Notes: generated by a model from the letters alone, not told the origin. Counted from the first letter of the stretch, positions 39,602 to 48,436 are shown. The stretch is 64,000 nucleotides of DNA from Myxococcus sp. RHSTA-1-4 (GCF_020037125.1 NZ_JAIQDG010000002.1:496001-560000); one strand, 5' to 3'. Program-made: numbers and translations.

Positions 39602-40735
39602 ATGGGGCGGGAGCCCCTCCGCCTGGTGCAGTTCACCCGCTCGTTCCACATTGGCGGGACGGAGGTGCAGGTGCTGGAGCTGCTGAGGGGCCTGCCCCCC
39701 AGCTACCGGCTCCAGGTCTGCGTGCTGGAGGACGCGGGGCCCCTGATGGGGGCGCTCTGGAAGCTGGGCCACGCGCCGCGGGCGTTTCCCCTCGAGGGCT
39801 CGGTGGCGCAGCCCAACACCGTGTACCAGGTGTACCGGATGGCGCGCTGGCTGAAGGCGCACCGCGTGGAGCTGGTGCACGTGCACGACTTCTACTCCAC
39901 CCTCATCGCCGTGCCCGCGGCGAAGCTGGCCGGGGTGAAAGTCATCGTCGGGCGGCTGGACTTGTCCCACTGGCAGGGCCGGGCGCGCCGCGCGGTGCAC
40001 GCCCGGCTCACGCGGATGGCGGACCACGTCATCGCCAACGCGGAGGCCATCCGCCGCAGGCTGGTGGAGGAGGAGGGGCTGCCCGCCTCGCGCGTGTCCG
40101 TCATCCACAACGGCCTGGACCTCCAGCGCTTCGATGCCCGCGTGCGCGAGGGCCTCAAGGGGCCGCTGCCGGACACGGGCGGCGCGCCGGTGGTGGTGCA
40201 CGTGGCCAACATGAACCACCCCGTGAAGCGGCAGGAGGACCTGCTGCTCGCGCTGGCCATGCTGCGCCACGGCGGCACCCGGCTGCAGGCCTTCCTCGTG
40301 GGGGACGGCCCGCGCCGGCCGGAGCTGGAGAAGCTGGCCGGGGAGCTGGGCGTATCCGACACCGTGCACTTCCTCCGACACCGCACGGACGTGCCCGCCA
40401 TCTACGGGCGCGCCACCTTCGGCGTCCTGTGCTCCAACGCCGAGGGCATGTCCAACGCGGTGATGGAGGGCATGGCCGCGGGGCTGCCCATGGTGGTGAC
40501 GCGGGTGGGTGGCAACACCGACCTCGTCCGGGACGGCGAGCGCGGCCTCGTCGTGCGGGCCGAGCAACCCGCCCAGCTCGCCCAGGCCTTCATCCAGATG
40601 CTCTCGAATCCCGAGAAGGCAAGAGCCATGGGCCGGGCCGCGCGGGACTTCGTGGCCCGGGAGTTGTCGCTGGAGAGGCTGATCCGGCTGCACGACGCGC
40701 TCTACCAGCGGGTGGCCCGGGGCACCGGCGCCTGA
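39602..40735 (+). CDS. GT4-family glycosyltransferase (candidate ExoK orthologue)
   Basis: The 377-residue GT-B enzyme has FTRSFHIGGTEVQVLELL near the N terminus, VHVHDFYSTL, IHNGLDLQRFDARV and the GT4 donor motif SNAEGMSNAVMEGMAAGLPMV. It is cytosolic and transfers a sugar from a nucleotide or lipid donor. The start is 10 bp after the wzy stop, with GAGGAGG upstream; two earlier in-frame starts overlap wzy. It probably builds the repeat unit used by that polymerase. Retaining mechanism is assumed from the family. Confidence 0.85.
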   Translation: MGREPLRLVQFTRSFHIGGTEVQVLELLRGLPPSYRLQVCVLEDAGPLMGALWKLGHAPRAFPLEGSVAQPNTVYQVYRMARWLKAHRVELVHVHDFYSTLIAVPAAKLAGVKVIVGRLDLSHWQGRARRAVHARLTRMADHVIANAEAIRRRLVEEEGLPASRVSVIHNGLDLQRFDARVREGLKGPLPDTGGAPVVVHVANMNHPVKRQEDLLLALAMLRHGGTRLQAFLVGDGPRRPELEKLAGELGVSDTVHFLRHRTDVPAIYGRATFGVLCSNAEGMSNAVMEGMAAGLPMVVTRVGGNTDLVRDGERGLVVRAEQPAQLAQAFIQMLSNPEKARAMGRAARDFVARELSLERLIRLHDALYQRVARGTGA

Positions 40736-40760
40736 GGGCATGTCAGACCGCCCTGGATAC

Positions 40761-41063
40761 TGCCGTCGAGTGAGCGGCAATCGGGCAGGCGGGTCCTACG
40801 TATGAAGGGTGCCGCCCTTCCATCGTCAATGGTGATGGCGCGAGGCGGGTGGATGCGGTAGACGGGAATAGCGTGGTATTCGCGGTGGTTCGGGAAGGCC
40901 CGAACAGGTCGGGGAACAAAACCGGGGTTGGAGCCGTCCAACTCCCGGTGGAATTCGGACCAACCGGGTGGCGTTGCAACGAATAGCTTTCGAGGCCCGT
41001 CAAGCACTGGGCCCGGGGCGCTCGCCGGTGAAACTCCAAGGCGCCGGCGAGCGCTCATTTTTT
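40761..41063 (+). ncRNA. Candidate structured small RNA ending in an intrinsic terminator
   Basis: No convincing gene covers this stretch. It holds consecutive short hairpins with perfect stems: TGCCG/CGGCA (40761-40779), GAAGGG/CCCTTC (40804-40820), GAATA/TATTC (40866-40881), a 7-bp stem with AAGG loop (40888-40905), GTTGGA/TCCAAC (40927-40942), CCCGGT/ACCGGG (40944-40968), GGCCC/GGGCC (40994-41013), then the terminator. Base composition looks less GC-rich than the flanks. I found no clear promoter. The alternative is a long 3' UTR of the glycosyltransferase gene. No match to tmRNA, RNase P, 6S or SRP RNA was seen. Confidence 0.4.
41018..41063 (+). terminator. Strong intrinsic terminator
   Basis: A perfect 11-bp stem, GCGCTCGCCGG (41018-41028) with CCGGCGAGCGC (41044-41054), a 15-nt loop, and a run of six T at 41058-41063. 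It is directional (plus strand) and is the strongest canonical terminator I found in the window. It lies 283 bp beyond the nearest upstream stop codon. Confidence 0.8.
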
Positions 41064-41093
41064 GTCGTACGGAGTGGTGCCCCTGGAGCTGGA

Positions 41094-41128
41094 GGGCCCC
41101 CCGGCCCCCACGAGAGCGGCCGGGGCCC
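41094..41128 (-). terminator. GC-rich hairpin at the pyrD 3' end
   Basis: GGGCCCCCCGGCC (41094-41106) pairs with GGCCGGGGCCC (41118-41128), leaving a 2-base bulge. It touches the pyrD stop codon on the minus strand. No U-tract follows. Confidence 0.35.
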
Positions 41129-42258
41129 TACATGTGCTCCCGGGGGCCTACCGTGTCAGCCTGCGGAGGCGCGGGTGTACCGGCGCTCCGGTGCTCCGCG
41201 CCGATGACGTCCTGGACGCGCTTGTACCCGTCCCGGGCGAGGAGGGTGGCGAGCGCGGGGAGGATGCGGCCCACCATGCCGGGCCCCTCGTAGATGAAGC
41301 CCGTGTAGACCTGCACCACGGACGCGCCGGCGCGCAGCTTCTCGTAGACGTGCTCGGCGGTGAAGACGCCGCCCACGCCGATGATGGGCAGGGCGCCGCC
41401 GCTGCGCAGGTACGCGCGGCGGATGACGGCGTTGGCCGGCTCGCGCACGGGCGCTCCGGACAGGCCGCCGGCCTCCTTCGCCAGCGGGTGCTCGAAGGGG
41501 CGGGCAATGGTGGTGTTGGTGGCGATGAGGCCCGCGAGGCCGCACGCGCTCGCCACGTCCACCACCTCGTCCACGGCCTCCGGGGTGAGGTCCGGGGCAA
41601 TCTTCAGGAAGAGCGGCTTGCCGGGAGCCACCGAGGCCAGCCGCTCCTGCACGGCGCGCAGGAGGAGGGTGAGCTGCTCCGGCTCCTGCAAGCTGCGCAG
41701 GCCGGGCGTGTTGGGCGAGGACGCGTTGACCACCACGTAGTCGCCCAGCGGCGCCAGCGCGTCCACGCAGGCCACGTAGTCGTCCACCGCCTTCTCCAGC
41801 GGCGTGTCCTTGTTCTTGCCGATATTCACCCCCAGCGGGCCGGGGCGCCAGGTGCGCGCGCGCAGGCGCGTGGCTGCGTCCGCGGCGCCGTGGTTGTTGA
41901 AGCCCATCCGGTTGATGACGGCGCGGTGCTCCGGGAGGCGGAACAGGCGCGGCAGGGGGTTGCCGGGCTGGGGCCGGGGCGTGAGGGTGCCAATCTCCAC
42001 CGCGGAGAAGCCGCAGGCGAAGAGGCCGTCCACGGCCTCGGCGTCCTTGTCCAGGCCGGCGGCCAGCGCCACCGGGTGGGCGAAGCGCAGGCCGGCCAGC
42101 TCCACGGCCATTCCCGGGGTGGCGCCTTCGAGGGCGCGTTCGCGCAGGGACTCGCACAAATCACGCGAGTGCCCCAGTTGGCGCAGCCCGGCGATGCCGA
42201 GCCGGTGCGCGCGCTCCGCGTCGAGCCGGAAGAGGAGCGAGCGGGTGAGTCCGTACAT
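41128..42258 (-). CDS. pyrD: Dihydroorotate dehydrogenase (quinone), class 2
   Basis: The 376-residue flavoprotein shows LAAGLDKDAEAVDGL, NRMGFNNHGA, the class-2 catalytic Ser in VVVNASSPNTPGLR, FLKIAPDL and GVGGVFTAEHVYEKL. The N-terminal helices (MYGLTRSLLFRLDAERAHRL) form the quinone tunnel and attach it to the membrane. It oxidises dihydroorotate to orotate in pyrimidine synthesis. The frame is open far upstream, but the family N terminus fixes ATG 42258. The C-terminal 20 residues are variable. Confidence 0.95.
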   Translation of the reverse strand: MYGLTRSLLFRLDAERAHRLGIAGLRQLGHSRDLCESLRERALEGATPGMAVELAGLRFAHPVALAAGLDKDAEAVDGLFACGFSAVEIGTLTPRPQPGNPLPRLFRLPEHRAVINRMGFNNHGAADAATRLRARTWRPGPLGVNIGKNKDTPLEKAVDDYVACVDALAPLGDYVVVNASSPNTPGLRSLQEPEQLTLLLRAVQERLASVAPGKPLFLKIAPDLTPEAVDEVVDVASACGLAGLIATNTTIARPFEHPLAKEAGGLSGAPVREPANAVIRRAYLRSGGALPIIGVGGVFTAEHVYEKLRAGASVVQVYTGFIYEGPGMVGRILPALATLLARDGYKRVQDVIGAEHRSAGTPAPPQADTVGPREHM

Positions 42259-42269
42259 GGGCGTGGGGC

Positions 42270-43268
42270 CTAGGTGGCGGGGATGAAGGAGGCCTGCCGG
42301 GCCCAGGCGAGCGTCTGGTCCACCTGCTCCGGCGTGAGGATTCCGTTCTGCTCGATGATTTCGATTTCGCGGCGCATGTCCGTCTCGAGCAGGTAGGGGC
42401 CGTCGGTGTTGATGGTGAACTTCACCTTGCGGTCCCAGAAGGTGCGGATGATGTGGCGCAGCTCCTCCACGCCCTCCACCGCCTTGGTGTGGAGGTTGGA
42501 GGTGGGGCACAGCTCCAGGACGATGTCGTTCTCCCGGAGCACCTTCATGGCGTGCTCGTCGTAGGCGGCGCGGATGCCATGGCCGATGCGGTGCGGCTTG
42601 AGCTTCTCCACCACGGCCATGACGCCCTCGGCGCCGGTGCCGCGCGTCTCACCGGTGTGCACGGTGCACTTGAGGCCGGCGCGGCGGGCGCGCGCGAAGA
42701 GGTCCTCGTACTGGGCCACGCGCTCCGGGCTCAGCTCCATGGCGTTGGTCTCCGTGCCGGCCAGGTCGATGCCGTACACGCCGCGGGAGCGGTACTTGAT
42801 GGCCTTGTCCACGAGGATGCTGTTGAGCTGGTGGTCGAACTCGCGGGCGAGGCAGAAGATGAGGCCCATCTTCACGCCGTACTCCAGCACCGCGCGGTCC
42901 ATGCCGCGCAGCGCGGCGTGGATGATGTGGTCCAGGTCCAGCTCGGAGTTGAGGTTGCGCTTCATGGGGTTGAAGCGCAGCTCCATCTGCGTCACGCGGC
43001 TGCCGCGGTACTCCTTGCCGATGACCTCGTAGACGGAGCGTTCAATCGCGCTGGGCGAGGACTGAATCTTCTCCGTCCAGGTGTGGAGAATCTTGAGGTA
43101 GTCGTCGAGGCTCCCGACCTTGCCGGGGCGGGAGGTGATGAGCTCCACGAAGTCGAAGTAGTTCTTGACCGGGAGCTTGAAGCCCTGCTGGTGGGCGATG
43201 GACCAGAGGATGTGGGGCGCCACGGCGCCACCCACGTGGATGTGCAGGTCGATCAGATCGCGTGCCAT
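42270..43268 (-). CDS. Adenosine deaminase-family hydrolase with altered substrate residues
   Basis: The 332-residue TIM-barrel metal hydrolase has HIHVGGA (metal His pair), HTGE (catalytic Glu), IGHG, CPTSNLHTK and INTDGP (metal Asp). In classical ADA the first motif is HxHLDG, where Asp binds the ribose 5'-OH, and the last is TDDP, where the second Asp contacts the purine ring. Here both are Gly. So it is clearly of the family, but adenosine may not be its substrate; aminofutalosine or another aminopurine is possible. The upstream TACATG hexamer lies only 5 bp before the ATG with no ribosome site. Confidence 0.8.
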   Translation of the reverse strand: MARDLIDLHIHVGGAVAPHILWSIAHQQGFKLPVKNYFDFVELITSRPGKVGSLDDYLKILHTWTEKIQSSPSAIERSVYEVIGKEYRGSRVTQMELRFNPMKRNLNSELDLDHIIHAALRGMDRAVLEYGVKMGLIFCLAREFDHQLNSILVDKAIKYRSRGVYGIDLAGTETNAMELSPERVAQYEDLFARARRAGLKCTVHTGETRGTGAEGVMAVVEKLKPHRIGHGIRAAYDEHAMKVLRENDIVLELCPTSNLHTKAVEGVEELRHIIRTFWDRKVKFTINTDGPYLLETDMRREIEIIEQNGILTPEQVDQTLAWARQASFIPAT

Positions 43269-43305
43269 GGCGGCATGTATGCACAGTGCCGGGCGCGCGT
43301 AAAGG

Positions 43306-44022
43306 TTAGCGCCGGAGCAGCACGTACACGGCTCCCGCGCCTCCGTCCTGCGGACGTGCGGTGGCGAACGCCAGCACCATGTTCCCGATGCGCTTCTGCG
43401 ACAGCCACGCCTTGAGTCCCTCCTTGAGCACGGGAATCTGGTCCTTCGAGTTCAGTCCGCGGCCGTGGACGATGAGGACGCACCGCTTCTTGGCGCGGCG
43501 GCTGTCCGACAGGAAACGTTCCACGGCCTCACGGGCCTGTACCTGCGTCATGCCGTGCAAATCCAGGCGCCCCTGGACGGAGAAGTCGCCGCGGCGCAGC
43601 GCGCGCAGGAGGTTCCGGTCGATGCCCGGCCCCGCGCCCTCGATGTATTCGTCGGAGCCGGAGAAGTCGAAGTCACCCTGGCCGGCGACGAGCTCGGAGA
43701 GCTGCGCCAGGGCCTCGGCGTTCTCGTCGATGATTTCCGGCAGGCGCGGGTTGGGTTTGGGCGCCTCGCCACGGTTGGTGAGCTGCTGCACCCCGTCCAT
43801 GGCGGAGTAGAAGAGGGCGGCCTCGTCCGACTCGCTCACCTTCGCGGCCTTCGGCGCCTTGGGCGGCGGAGGGGGCGCCTTGCGCTTCGCGGCCTCGGCG
43901 GCCGCCTTCTCCTGGGCCTCCTTCTTCTCCTGCTCCTTGATCGACTGGATGGCCGACTTGAAGGGGTTGTTGTGGAACGCCTCTTCCTTCTTCTTCGGGG
44001 GACCGCTGCGCTGCTTGCTCAT
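43306..44022 (-). CDS. Smr-domain protein
   Basis: The 238-residue protein has a charged, Lys/Ala/Pro-rich N-terminal half (about 1-130) with predicted coiled coil, then a C-terminal Smr domain (about 150-238) with LDLHGMTQVQAREAV and the HGRG motif. Smr domains act as endonucleases on DNA or on mRNA of stalled ribosomes; the family is close to the MutS2 C terminus. No mutS2 is adjacent. Confidence 0.85.
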   Translation of the reverse strand: MSKQRSGPPKKKEEAFHNNPFKSAIQSIKEQEKKEAQEKAAAEAAKRKAPPPPPKAPKAAKVSESDEAALFYSAMDGVQQLTNRGEAPKPNPRLPEIIDENAEALAQLSELVAGQGDFDFSGSDEYIEGAGPGIDRNLLRALRRGDFSVQGRLDLHGMTQVQAREAVERFLSDSRRAKKRCVLIVHGRGLNSKDQIPVLKEGLKAWLSQKRIGNMVLAFATARPQDGGAGAVYVLLRR

Positions 44023-44070
44023 GGCGGAGGTGTGTCCTCGTCGTGGGCGATTCCTGGATGTAACCCGGCG

Positions 44071-44898
44071 CTACAGTCCTCGCAGGCGCCGTATCTCCTC
44101 GTAGGCATCCCGGATTTCCTGGAAGCGGCGGGCGGCCTGCTCGGCGGCCTCTCTTCCGGCGTGGGCGGCCTTGTCGGGATGGTACTCGGCCACGAGCTGG
44201 CGGTAGGCCTTCTTCACCTCGGCATCGGTGGCGTCCGGGGTGAGGCCGAGCACGGCGTAGTGGTCATCGGCGTCGCCCAGGTGGTCGGCGGCGATGGCCT
44301 GCTCGTCCACCACGGAGACGCCCAGGCCCCGGGCCGCGCGGCGGAGGGCCTCCCGTTCGGAGCGCTGGAGGGGGCCGTCCACCAGCGCCAGCTCGAAGAG
44401 GGCGTCGAGCAGCCGGCGGCGCTCCATGGAGGGAAGCTGCGCCGCGCAGGCCCGCGCGGCGGCATCCAGGTCGGGCGGGCGGGCGAGGAAGGTCTTGAGG
44501 TGTCCCCTGACGAGTTGGAGGGACTCGGGGCCGTAGCCGAGGACGGTCTCGAAGTAGCGGCGCACCTCGCGCACCTCCTCGCGGCGGACGTCGCCGTCGG
44601 CGTGGGCCACCTCGACGAAGAGGGCGCAGAGGTCCCGGGCGAGCTCCTCGTACGGCTCTTCCTGGCGGGAGGACTCCGTCGCTTCCACGCCGGGCCGGTC
44701 CTCGTCCCAGGGCTGGGGGAGGGGTATGGCGAAGTCGGCGAGCACGTCCGGGTCCGTGAACGCGGCGTGCTGCTCGTCGAAGAAGTGATGGCCCACGAAC
44801 GCTCCGGCCACCACGAGGAGGATGATGGCGAGCGGGTGGCCGATGAGCAGTCCCACCCCCAGCCCGATAATCGCCCCGAGAACTTTTCCCGCGCCCAT
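44071..44898 (-). CDS. Membrane-anchored TerB/J-domain protein (DjlA-like)
   Basis: The 275-residue protein opens with a hydrophobic, Gly-rich hairpin (about 2-35), then a TerB-like helical domain (about 82-185, [22 protein letters not shown]) and a C-terminal J domain (about 205-275) with HPD in [10 protein letters not shown]. That is the order in DjlA, a membrane-bound co-chaperone of DnaK. The ATG at 44898 is chosen because the membrane segment starts there; the frame extends upstream through folD sequence. Confidence 0.85.
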   Translation of the reverse strand: MGAGKVLGAIIGLGVGLLIGHPLAIILLVVAGAFVGHHFFDEQHAAFTDPDVLADFAIPLPQPWDEDRPGVEATESSRQEEPYEELARDLCALFVEVAHADGDVRREEVREVRRYFETVLGYGPESLQLVRGHLKTFLARPPDLDAAARACAAQLPSMERRRLLDALFELALVDGPLQRSEREALRRAARGLGVSVVDEQAIAADHLGDADDHYAVLGLTPDATDAEVKKAYRQLVAEYHPDKAAHAGREAAEQAARRFQEIRDAYEEIRRLRGL

Positions 44899-44953
44899 GG
44901 CCGAGGTTTCACTCCCTTCCTGGCGGGGAGTTTCGCATAGAGTGCGCCGCGTT

Positions 44954-45802
44954 ATGGCCCAGTTGATCGATGGCAAGGCAGTGGCGGCACGGGTGCGGGC
45001 GGAGGTGAAGGCGGAGGTCGAGCGGCTCAAGAAGGAGCGCGGCCTCGTCCCGGGGCTCGCCGTGGTTCGCGTGGGAGAGGACCCCGCGTCGAAGGTCTAT
45101 GTCACCGGGAAGAAGAAGGCCGCCGAGGAGGTGGGCTTCAACTCCTGGGAGTACCACCAGGACGCGAGCATCACCCAGGACGCGCTGCTGGAGCTGGTGC
45201 GCAAGCTCAACGACGACCCGGCGGTGCACGGCATCCTGGTGCAGCTCCCGCTGCCCAAGCACATCGACCCGGACGTCATCATCTCCGCGGTGAAGCCGGA
45301 GAAGGACGCGGACGGCTTCCATCCGCTGAACGCGGGCAACCTGCTGCTGGGCCGGCCGGCGACGCGGGCCTGCACACCCTACGGCATCATGCGGCTGCTG
45401 GAGGAGATTGGCTGCGACCCGGCCGGCAAGCGCGCGGTGGTGGTGGGGCGCAGCAACATCGTCGGCAAGCCGATGGCGCTGATGCTGCTCCAGAAGAACG
45501 CCACGGTGACCATCGCCCACAGCAAGAGCGACGTGCGCCGCGAGGTGGAGAACGCGGACATCGTGGTGGTCGCGGTGGGCGTGGCGGAGCTGGTGAAGGG
45601 CGAGTGGATCAAGCCCGGCGCGGTCGTCATCGACGTGGGCATGAACCGCAAGCCGGACGGCAAGCTGGTGGGCGACGTGGAGTTCGCCAAGGCCGCCGAG
45701 CGCGCCTCGTACATCACCCCCGTGCCGGGCGGCGTGGGGCCGATGACGATTGCCATGCTCATCCGCAACACGCTGGAGGCGGCGGAGCGGACCGGGAAGT
45801 AA
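44954..45802 (+). CDS. folD: Bifunctional methylene-THF dehydrogenase/methenyl-THF cyclohydrolase
   Basis: The 282-residue protein has [14 protein letters not shown] (catalytic Lys), [26 protein letters not shown] (NADP site), DVGMNR and [15 protein letters not shown]. FolD interconverts 5,10-methylene- and 10-formyl-THF. A TAGAGT hexamer ends 10 bp before the ATG with no Shine-Dalgarno sequence. metF and the glycine cleavage genes in the same window use the same folate pool. Confidence 0.96.
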   Translation: MAQLIDGKAVAARVRAEVKAEVERLKKERGLVPGLAVVRVGEDPASKVYVTGKKKAAEEVGFNSWEYHQDASITQDALLELVRKLNDDPAVHGILVQLPLPKHIDPDVIISAVKPEKDADGFHPLNAGNLLLGRPATRACTPYGIMRLLEEIGCDPAGKRAVVVGRSNIVGKPMALMLLQKNATVTIAHSKSDVRREVENADIVVVAVGVAELVKGEWIKPGAVVIDVGMNRKPDGKLVGDVEFAKAAERASYITPVPGGVGPMTIAMLIRNTLEAAERTGK

Positions 45803-45843
45803 CGCGCTCCGGCCCGGGGAGGTGAGCCCCGGGCCCGTGGGAG

Positions 45844-46905
45844 CTACCCGCGCAGCCAGCGCTCCAACTGGTCGCGCTTCTTCCCGCGCAGGCTCGTCGT
45901 CAGGCTCATCCCGTCGAAGTTCCACCGCGTGGGGAGCCGCTCGGCCGCGGCCGCGAGCCAGGATGGAAGTCCGGCGGGCTCGCACGTGCCCAGCCCCAGC
46001 TCGTCGCGGTGCACCTCGTCGCTGTTGAAGGACGTGCCTCGCGAGTGAAGGATGTCGGCGGGGTTCGAATCGGAAACGGAGATGGCGAACCACGTCGCCG
46101 AGCGGCTGTCGACGGTGACGTGCCCCTGGTGCCGATAGGCTGGCACGCCATTGAACGCGGCCGACGAGAGGTGGACCCGGAACCAGAAGACCTCGGGCTC
46201 ACCGAAGCCGAGCCGCCGCGCGAAGTCGAGTGCGGGTGAGCGGGCCCGCCGCGCGGCGAGCAACGCCTGCATGCGCGAGAACAGGTCATCCATCACCGGC
46301 GTGGAGCGCGCGTGCGTGCGCAGGGCCTGGAGCCGGTCCAGCTCCCAGTCCTGCTGCCGCACCGCCCGCTCGACATGGGGGATGAGCGCATCGAGCGACG
46401 CCTCCGACGCGTCGGCGGCCAGCACGGCGAGCAGGTCCAGCGACACCTGCTCGCAGGCCACGGCCGCCGTCTGAAGGGCCTGGACGACGCGCGGTCTGGC
46501 CGCCAGCGCCTGGAACTTCGCCCGCTTCTGCTTCGAGCCCCAGGCGTACGTCGTCTCCAGGTCGAGCAGCACCTGCATCGCCTCGTCCCATTCGGCGGCG
46601 AGCGCGTCCGCGTTCAGGTCGCGCCGGACGTATTCGCGAAGGATGAAGGAATGGGGCCTGCGGTCGGACTCGAGCTGCTCCAGGACGGCGAGGATGACGG
46701 GCACTGGGAGCCGCCGGCACGTCCGCGCGAAGAGCCAGGCGGGGTGGTAGCTGTTACCGATGAGGCCTACCGCGGCCCGGGCCGCGAGGGCAGGGTCCAC
46801 GTCGTCCGGGAGTGCCTTGAGGACCTCGAGGACGCGCGGCGACCGGTCGTGGTACGGCGTCCGGAGAACGGTCTCCAGCTCTTGTGGGGTGGGGCGGCCG
46901 GGCAT
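45844..46905 (-). CDS. Hypothetical protein, myxobacterial type
   Basis: The 353-residue protein is helical in the N-terminal two thirds (repeat-like LEVLKALPDDVDPALAARA, LAVLEQLESDRRP) and beta-rich at the C-terminal end (FWFRVHLSSAAFNG, ATWFAISVSDSN). No signal peptide, membrane segment or catalytic motif is seen. The family is unknown to me. The start is uncertain: the frame is open to 46989, but 46905 leaves room for the neighbouring gene. It converges with folD. Confidence 0.5.
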   Translation of the reverse strand: MPGRPTPQELETVLRTPYHDRSPRVLEVLKALPDDVDPALAARAAVGLIGNSYHPAWLFARTCRRLPVPVILAVLEQLESDRRPHSFILREYVRRDLNADALAAEWDEAMQVLLDLETTYAWGSKQKRAKFQALAARPRVVQALQTAAVACEQVSLDLLAVLAADASEASLDALIPHVERAVRQQDWELDRLQALRTHARSTPVMDDLFSRMQALLAARRARSPALDFARRLGFGEPEVFWFRVHLSSAAFNGVPAYRHQGHVTVDSRSATWFAISVSDSNPADILHSRGTSFNSDEVHRDELGLGTCEPAGLPSWLAAAAERLPTRWNFDGMSLTTSLRGKKRDQLERWLRG

Positions 46906-46945
46906 GCCACGGAGTTGTACCCACGGCGCCCAGCGGGTGGAAACG

Positions 46946-47314
46946 TCATTGCGCGGGCGAGCGGCCTGGCTCGGCTCCATCGGTGTCACCGCTCATGTGG
47001 CTGCCGCCGCCCGTGAACGAACTGCCACCCGTGAGAGAGCTGCCACCCATGCGGCTGCCGCCGAGGCTGGAGCCATTGCCAGCCGCCCGGGGAGTCCGCT
47101 GACTGTCCGTCGCCGAACCGCTCGTGCCCGCGCCACTCCTGCCCGGGCCGCCCGTGCTGGCGCCATGTCCCGTGCTGACTCGTGAGCTCGTGCCGCCGCT
47201 CCCGTGCGCGCTGCTCGTTTCCGCGGCCTGCCCTCGCGAGCAGCCGCCGGCCATGAGTGTGACGGACACCAGGAGCCCCACCCGCAGCGCCCCCTTGACG
47301 CTCTTCATCGCCAT
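46946..47314 (-). CDS. Small Gly/Ser-rich lipoprotein
   Basis: A lipoprotein signal (LLVSVTLMAGGC) is followed by about 95 residues that are nearly all Gly, Ser and Thr with a few Met, Arg and Phe. The last third repeats a GGSSL/GGSRM/GGSSF-type unit of about five residues. An AGGGGGGAG site precedes the ATG. The composition suggests an unstructured surface or spacer protein; function unknown. A longer antisense frame covers the same bases but has no plausible start of its own. Confidence 0.6.
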   Translation of the reverse strand: MAMKSVKGALRVGLLVSVTLMAGGCSRGQAAETSSAHGSGGTSSRVSTGHGASTGGPGRSGAGTSGSATDSQRTPRAAGNGSSLGGSRMGGSSLTGGSSFTGGGSHMSGDTDGAEPGRSPAQ

Positions 47315-47518
47315 GACGCTCCCCCCTGAACCCTTCTCGGCCCCGTGCAACGGTGGAGAGGACTCCCCGGGGCCGGTATCGCTCCCGGGGGTGGGCAGGG
47401 CGACCTGCGTTGACAGCCTCGGGCCGGGGCGGGGGCGGAATCCTACATCCTCGCCAGGAGCAACTCGGACCCGGGTTCCCGCGATAATGGGATACGTCAC
47501 TTTTCTCAGGGGGAATCC

Positions 47519-48412
47519 ATGTCCATCAACGTCCGCGGTGGCGACTCGCTCTCCAGCATCCTTCAGCGCGTGGGGAACGCCGTGAAGGAGATCGCGAAGC
47601 CGGCTCCGGCGCCCCAGGGTGCGAGCGTCGGTCAGTCCGTGCAGCAGCAGGCCCGTGTGCCGGGGTGGGATGGCACCAGCTCCTTCGAGACGGCCTCCGC
47701 GAAGGGCACCTCCGCCGCGGCGCCGGCTCCCGCGGCGTCCCGTCCCGACCTCGGCCGCGTCCTGCGCGACTACCAGGTTCAGGACGACCAGACGACGAAG
47801 TGGAGCCCGAAGGCCGGGGGCCTCATCCCCATTCCCTTCACCGGCGAGTACACCATCACCCAGACCGAGGCGAAGATGCTGGACGGGCTCTCGGTGTCCC
47901 GGGGCCTGGTGGGCCTGAATACGTTCAACAACATCAAGGACCAGGCCTTCGAAGTCTCCGACCGGCTCTATCCGAACCCCTCCAGCACCCCGGGCCATGT
48001 GCCGGCGGACCGGGAGCGGGAGTGGATGGGCAATGACGGCCACCGCGACGCCTTCCGCCACGCGTACTGGAACGCGCTGATGACGCGCGAGTTCGGCGCC
48101 GAGTGGACGCAGCAGTTCGCCACCGCGCACGAGGGCCTGCCCGGCAACCCCGCAACCCGCGAGGCGATGGACCTCTACAACAACGAGGTCGGCCGTCAGA
48201 TTGCCATCGCGAACCCCAACGCCTCCCCCGAGGAGCTGGCCACGCTGGTGCAGCAGGCCGTGACGGACGGGAAGATGGTGGTGCTGGACCAGAGCGGCCA
48301 GCTCCAGTGGAGCGACCGGGTTCCGTACGGGCAGCACGGCCTGACGGACGGCGTGCCGGCGGCGGGCGGCCAGCCGGTGCCCAACGGCGACGCGAGCGCC
48401 CGGCAGTACTGA
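47519..48412 (+). CDS. Protein with toxin-like HRDAFRHxxW/NNxxGR domain (DUF6973-like)
   Basis: The 297-residue protein has no classical signal peptide. The N terminus (about 1-95) is Ala/Pro/Ser-rich. The domain at about 170-228 has NDGHRDAFRHAYWNAL (H175, D177, R180, H181), then AHE (204-205), then MDLYNNEVGR (D218, N221, N222). Proteins with this pattern, which I recall as DUF6973, occur among secreted effector-like proteins; invariant His/Asp/Asn residues suggest a metal site, but no activity is known to me. AGGGGG precedes the ATG. It stands divergent from the Gly/Ser-rich lipoprotein. Confidence 0.6.
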   Translation: MSINVRGGDSLSSILQRVGNAVKEIAKPAPAPQGASVGQSVQQQARVPGWDGTSSFETASAKGTSAAAPAPAASRPDLGRVLRDYQVQDDQTTKWSPKAGGLIPIPFTGEYTITQTEAKMLDGLSVSRGLVGLNTFNNIKDQAFEVSDRLYPNPSSTPGHVPADREREWMGNDGHRDAFRHAYWNALMTREFGAEWTQQFATAHEGLPGNPATREAMDLYNNEVGRQIAIANPNASPEELATLVQQAVTDGKMVVLDQSGQLQWSDRVPYGQHGLTDGVPAAGGQPVPNGDASARQY

Positions 48413-48436
48413 TAGATGAGCCAGGGCGGGAGTAGG

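Noticed and set aside
40702..41058. Minus-strand frames of 118 and 98 codons in the region after the glycosyltransferase gene
   Set aside because: No ribosome site and no recognisable motif. One overlaps the terminator stem and the end of the glycosyltransferase gene. A non-coding reading fits the hairpins better.
47410..47440. Promoter starting with TTGACA before the toxin-like gene
   Set aside because: The -35 is perfect but no -10-like hexamer lies 16-18 bp downstream.
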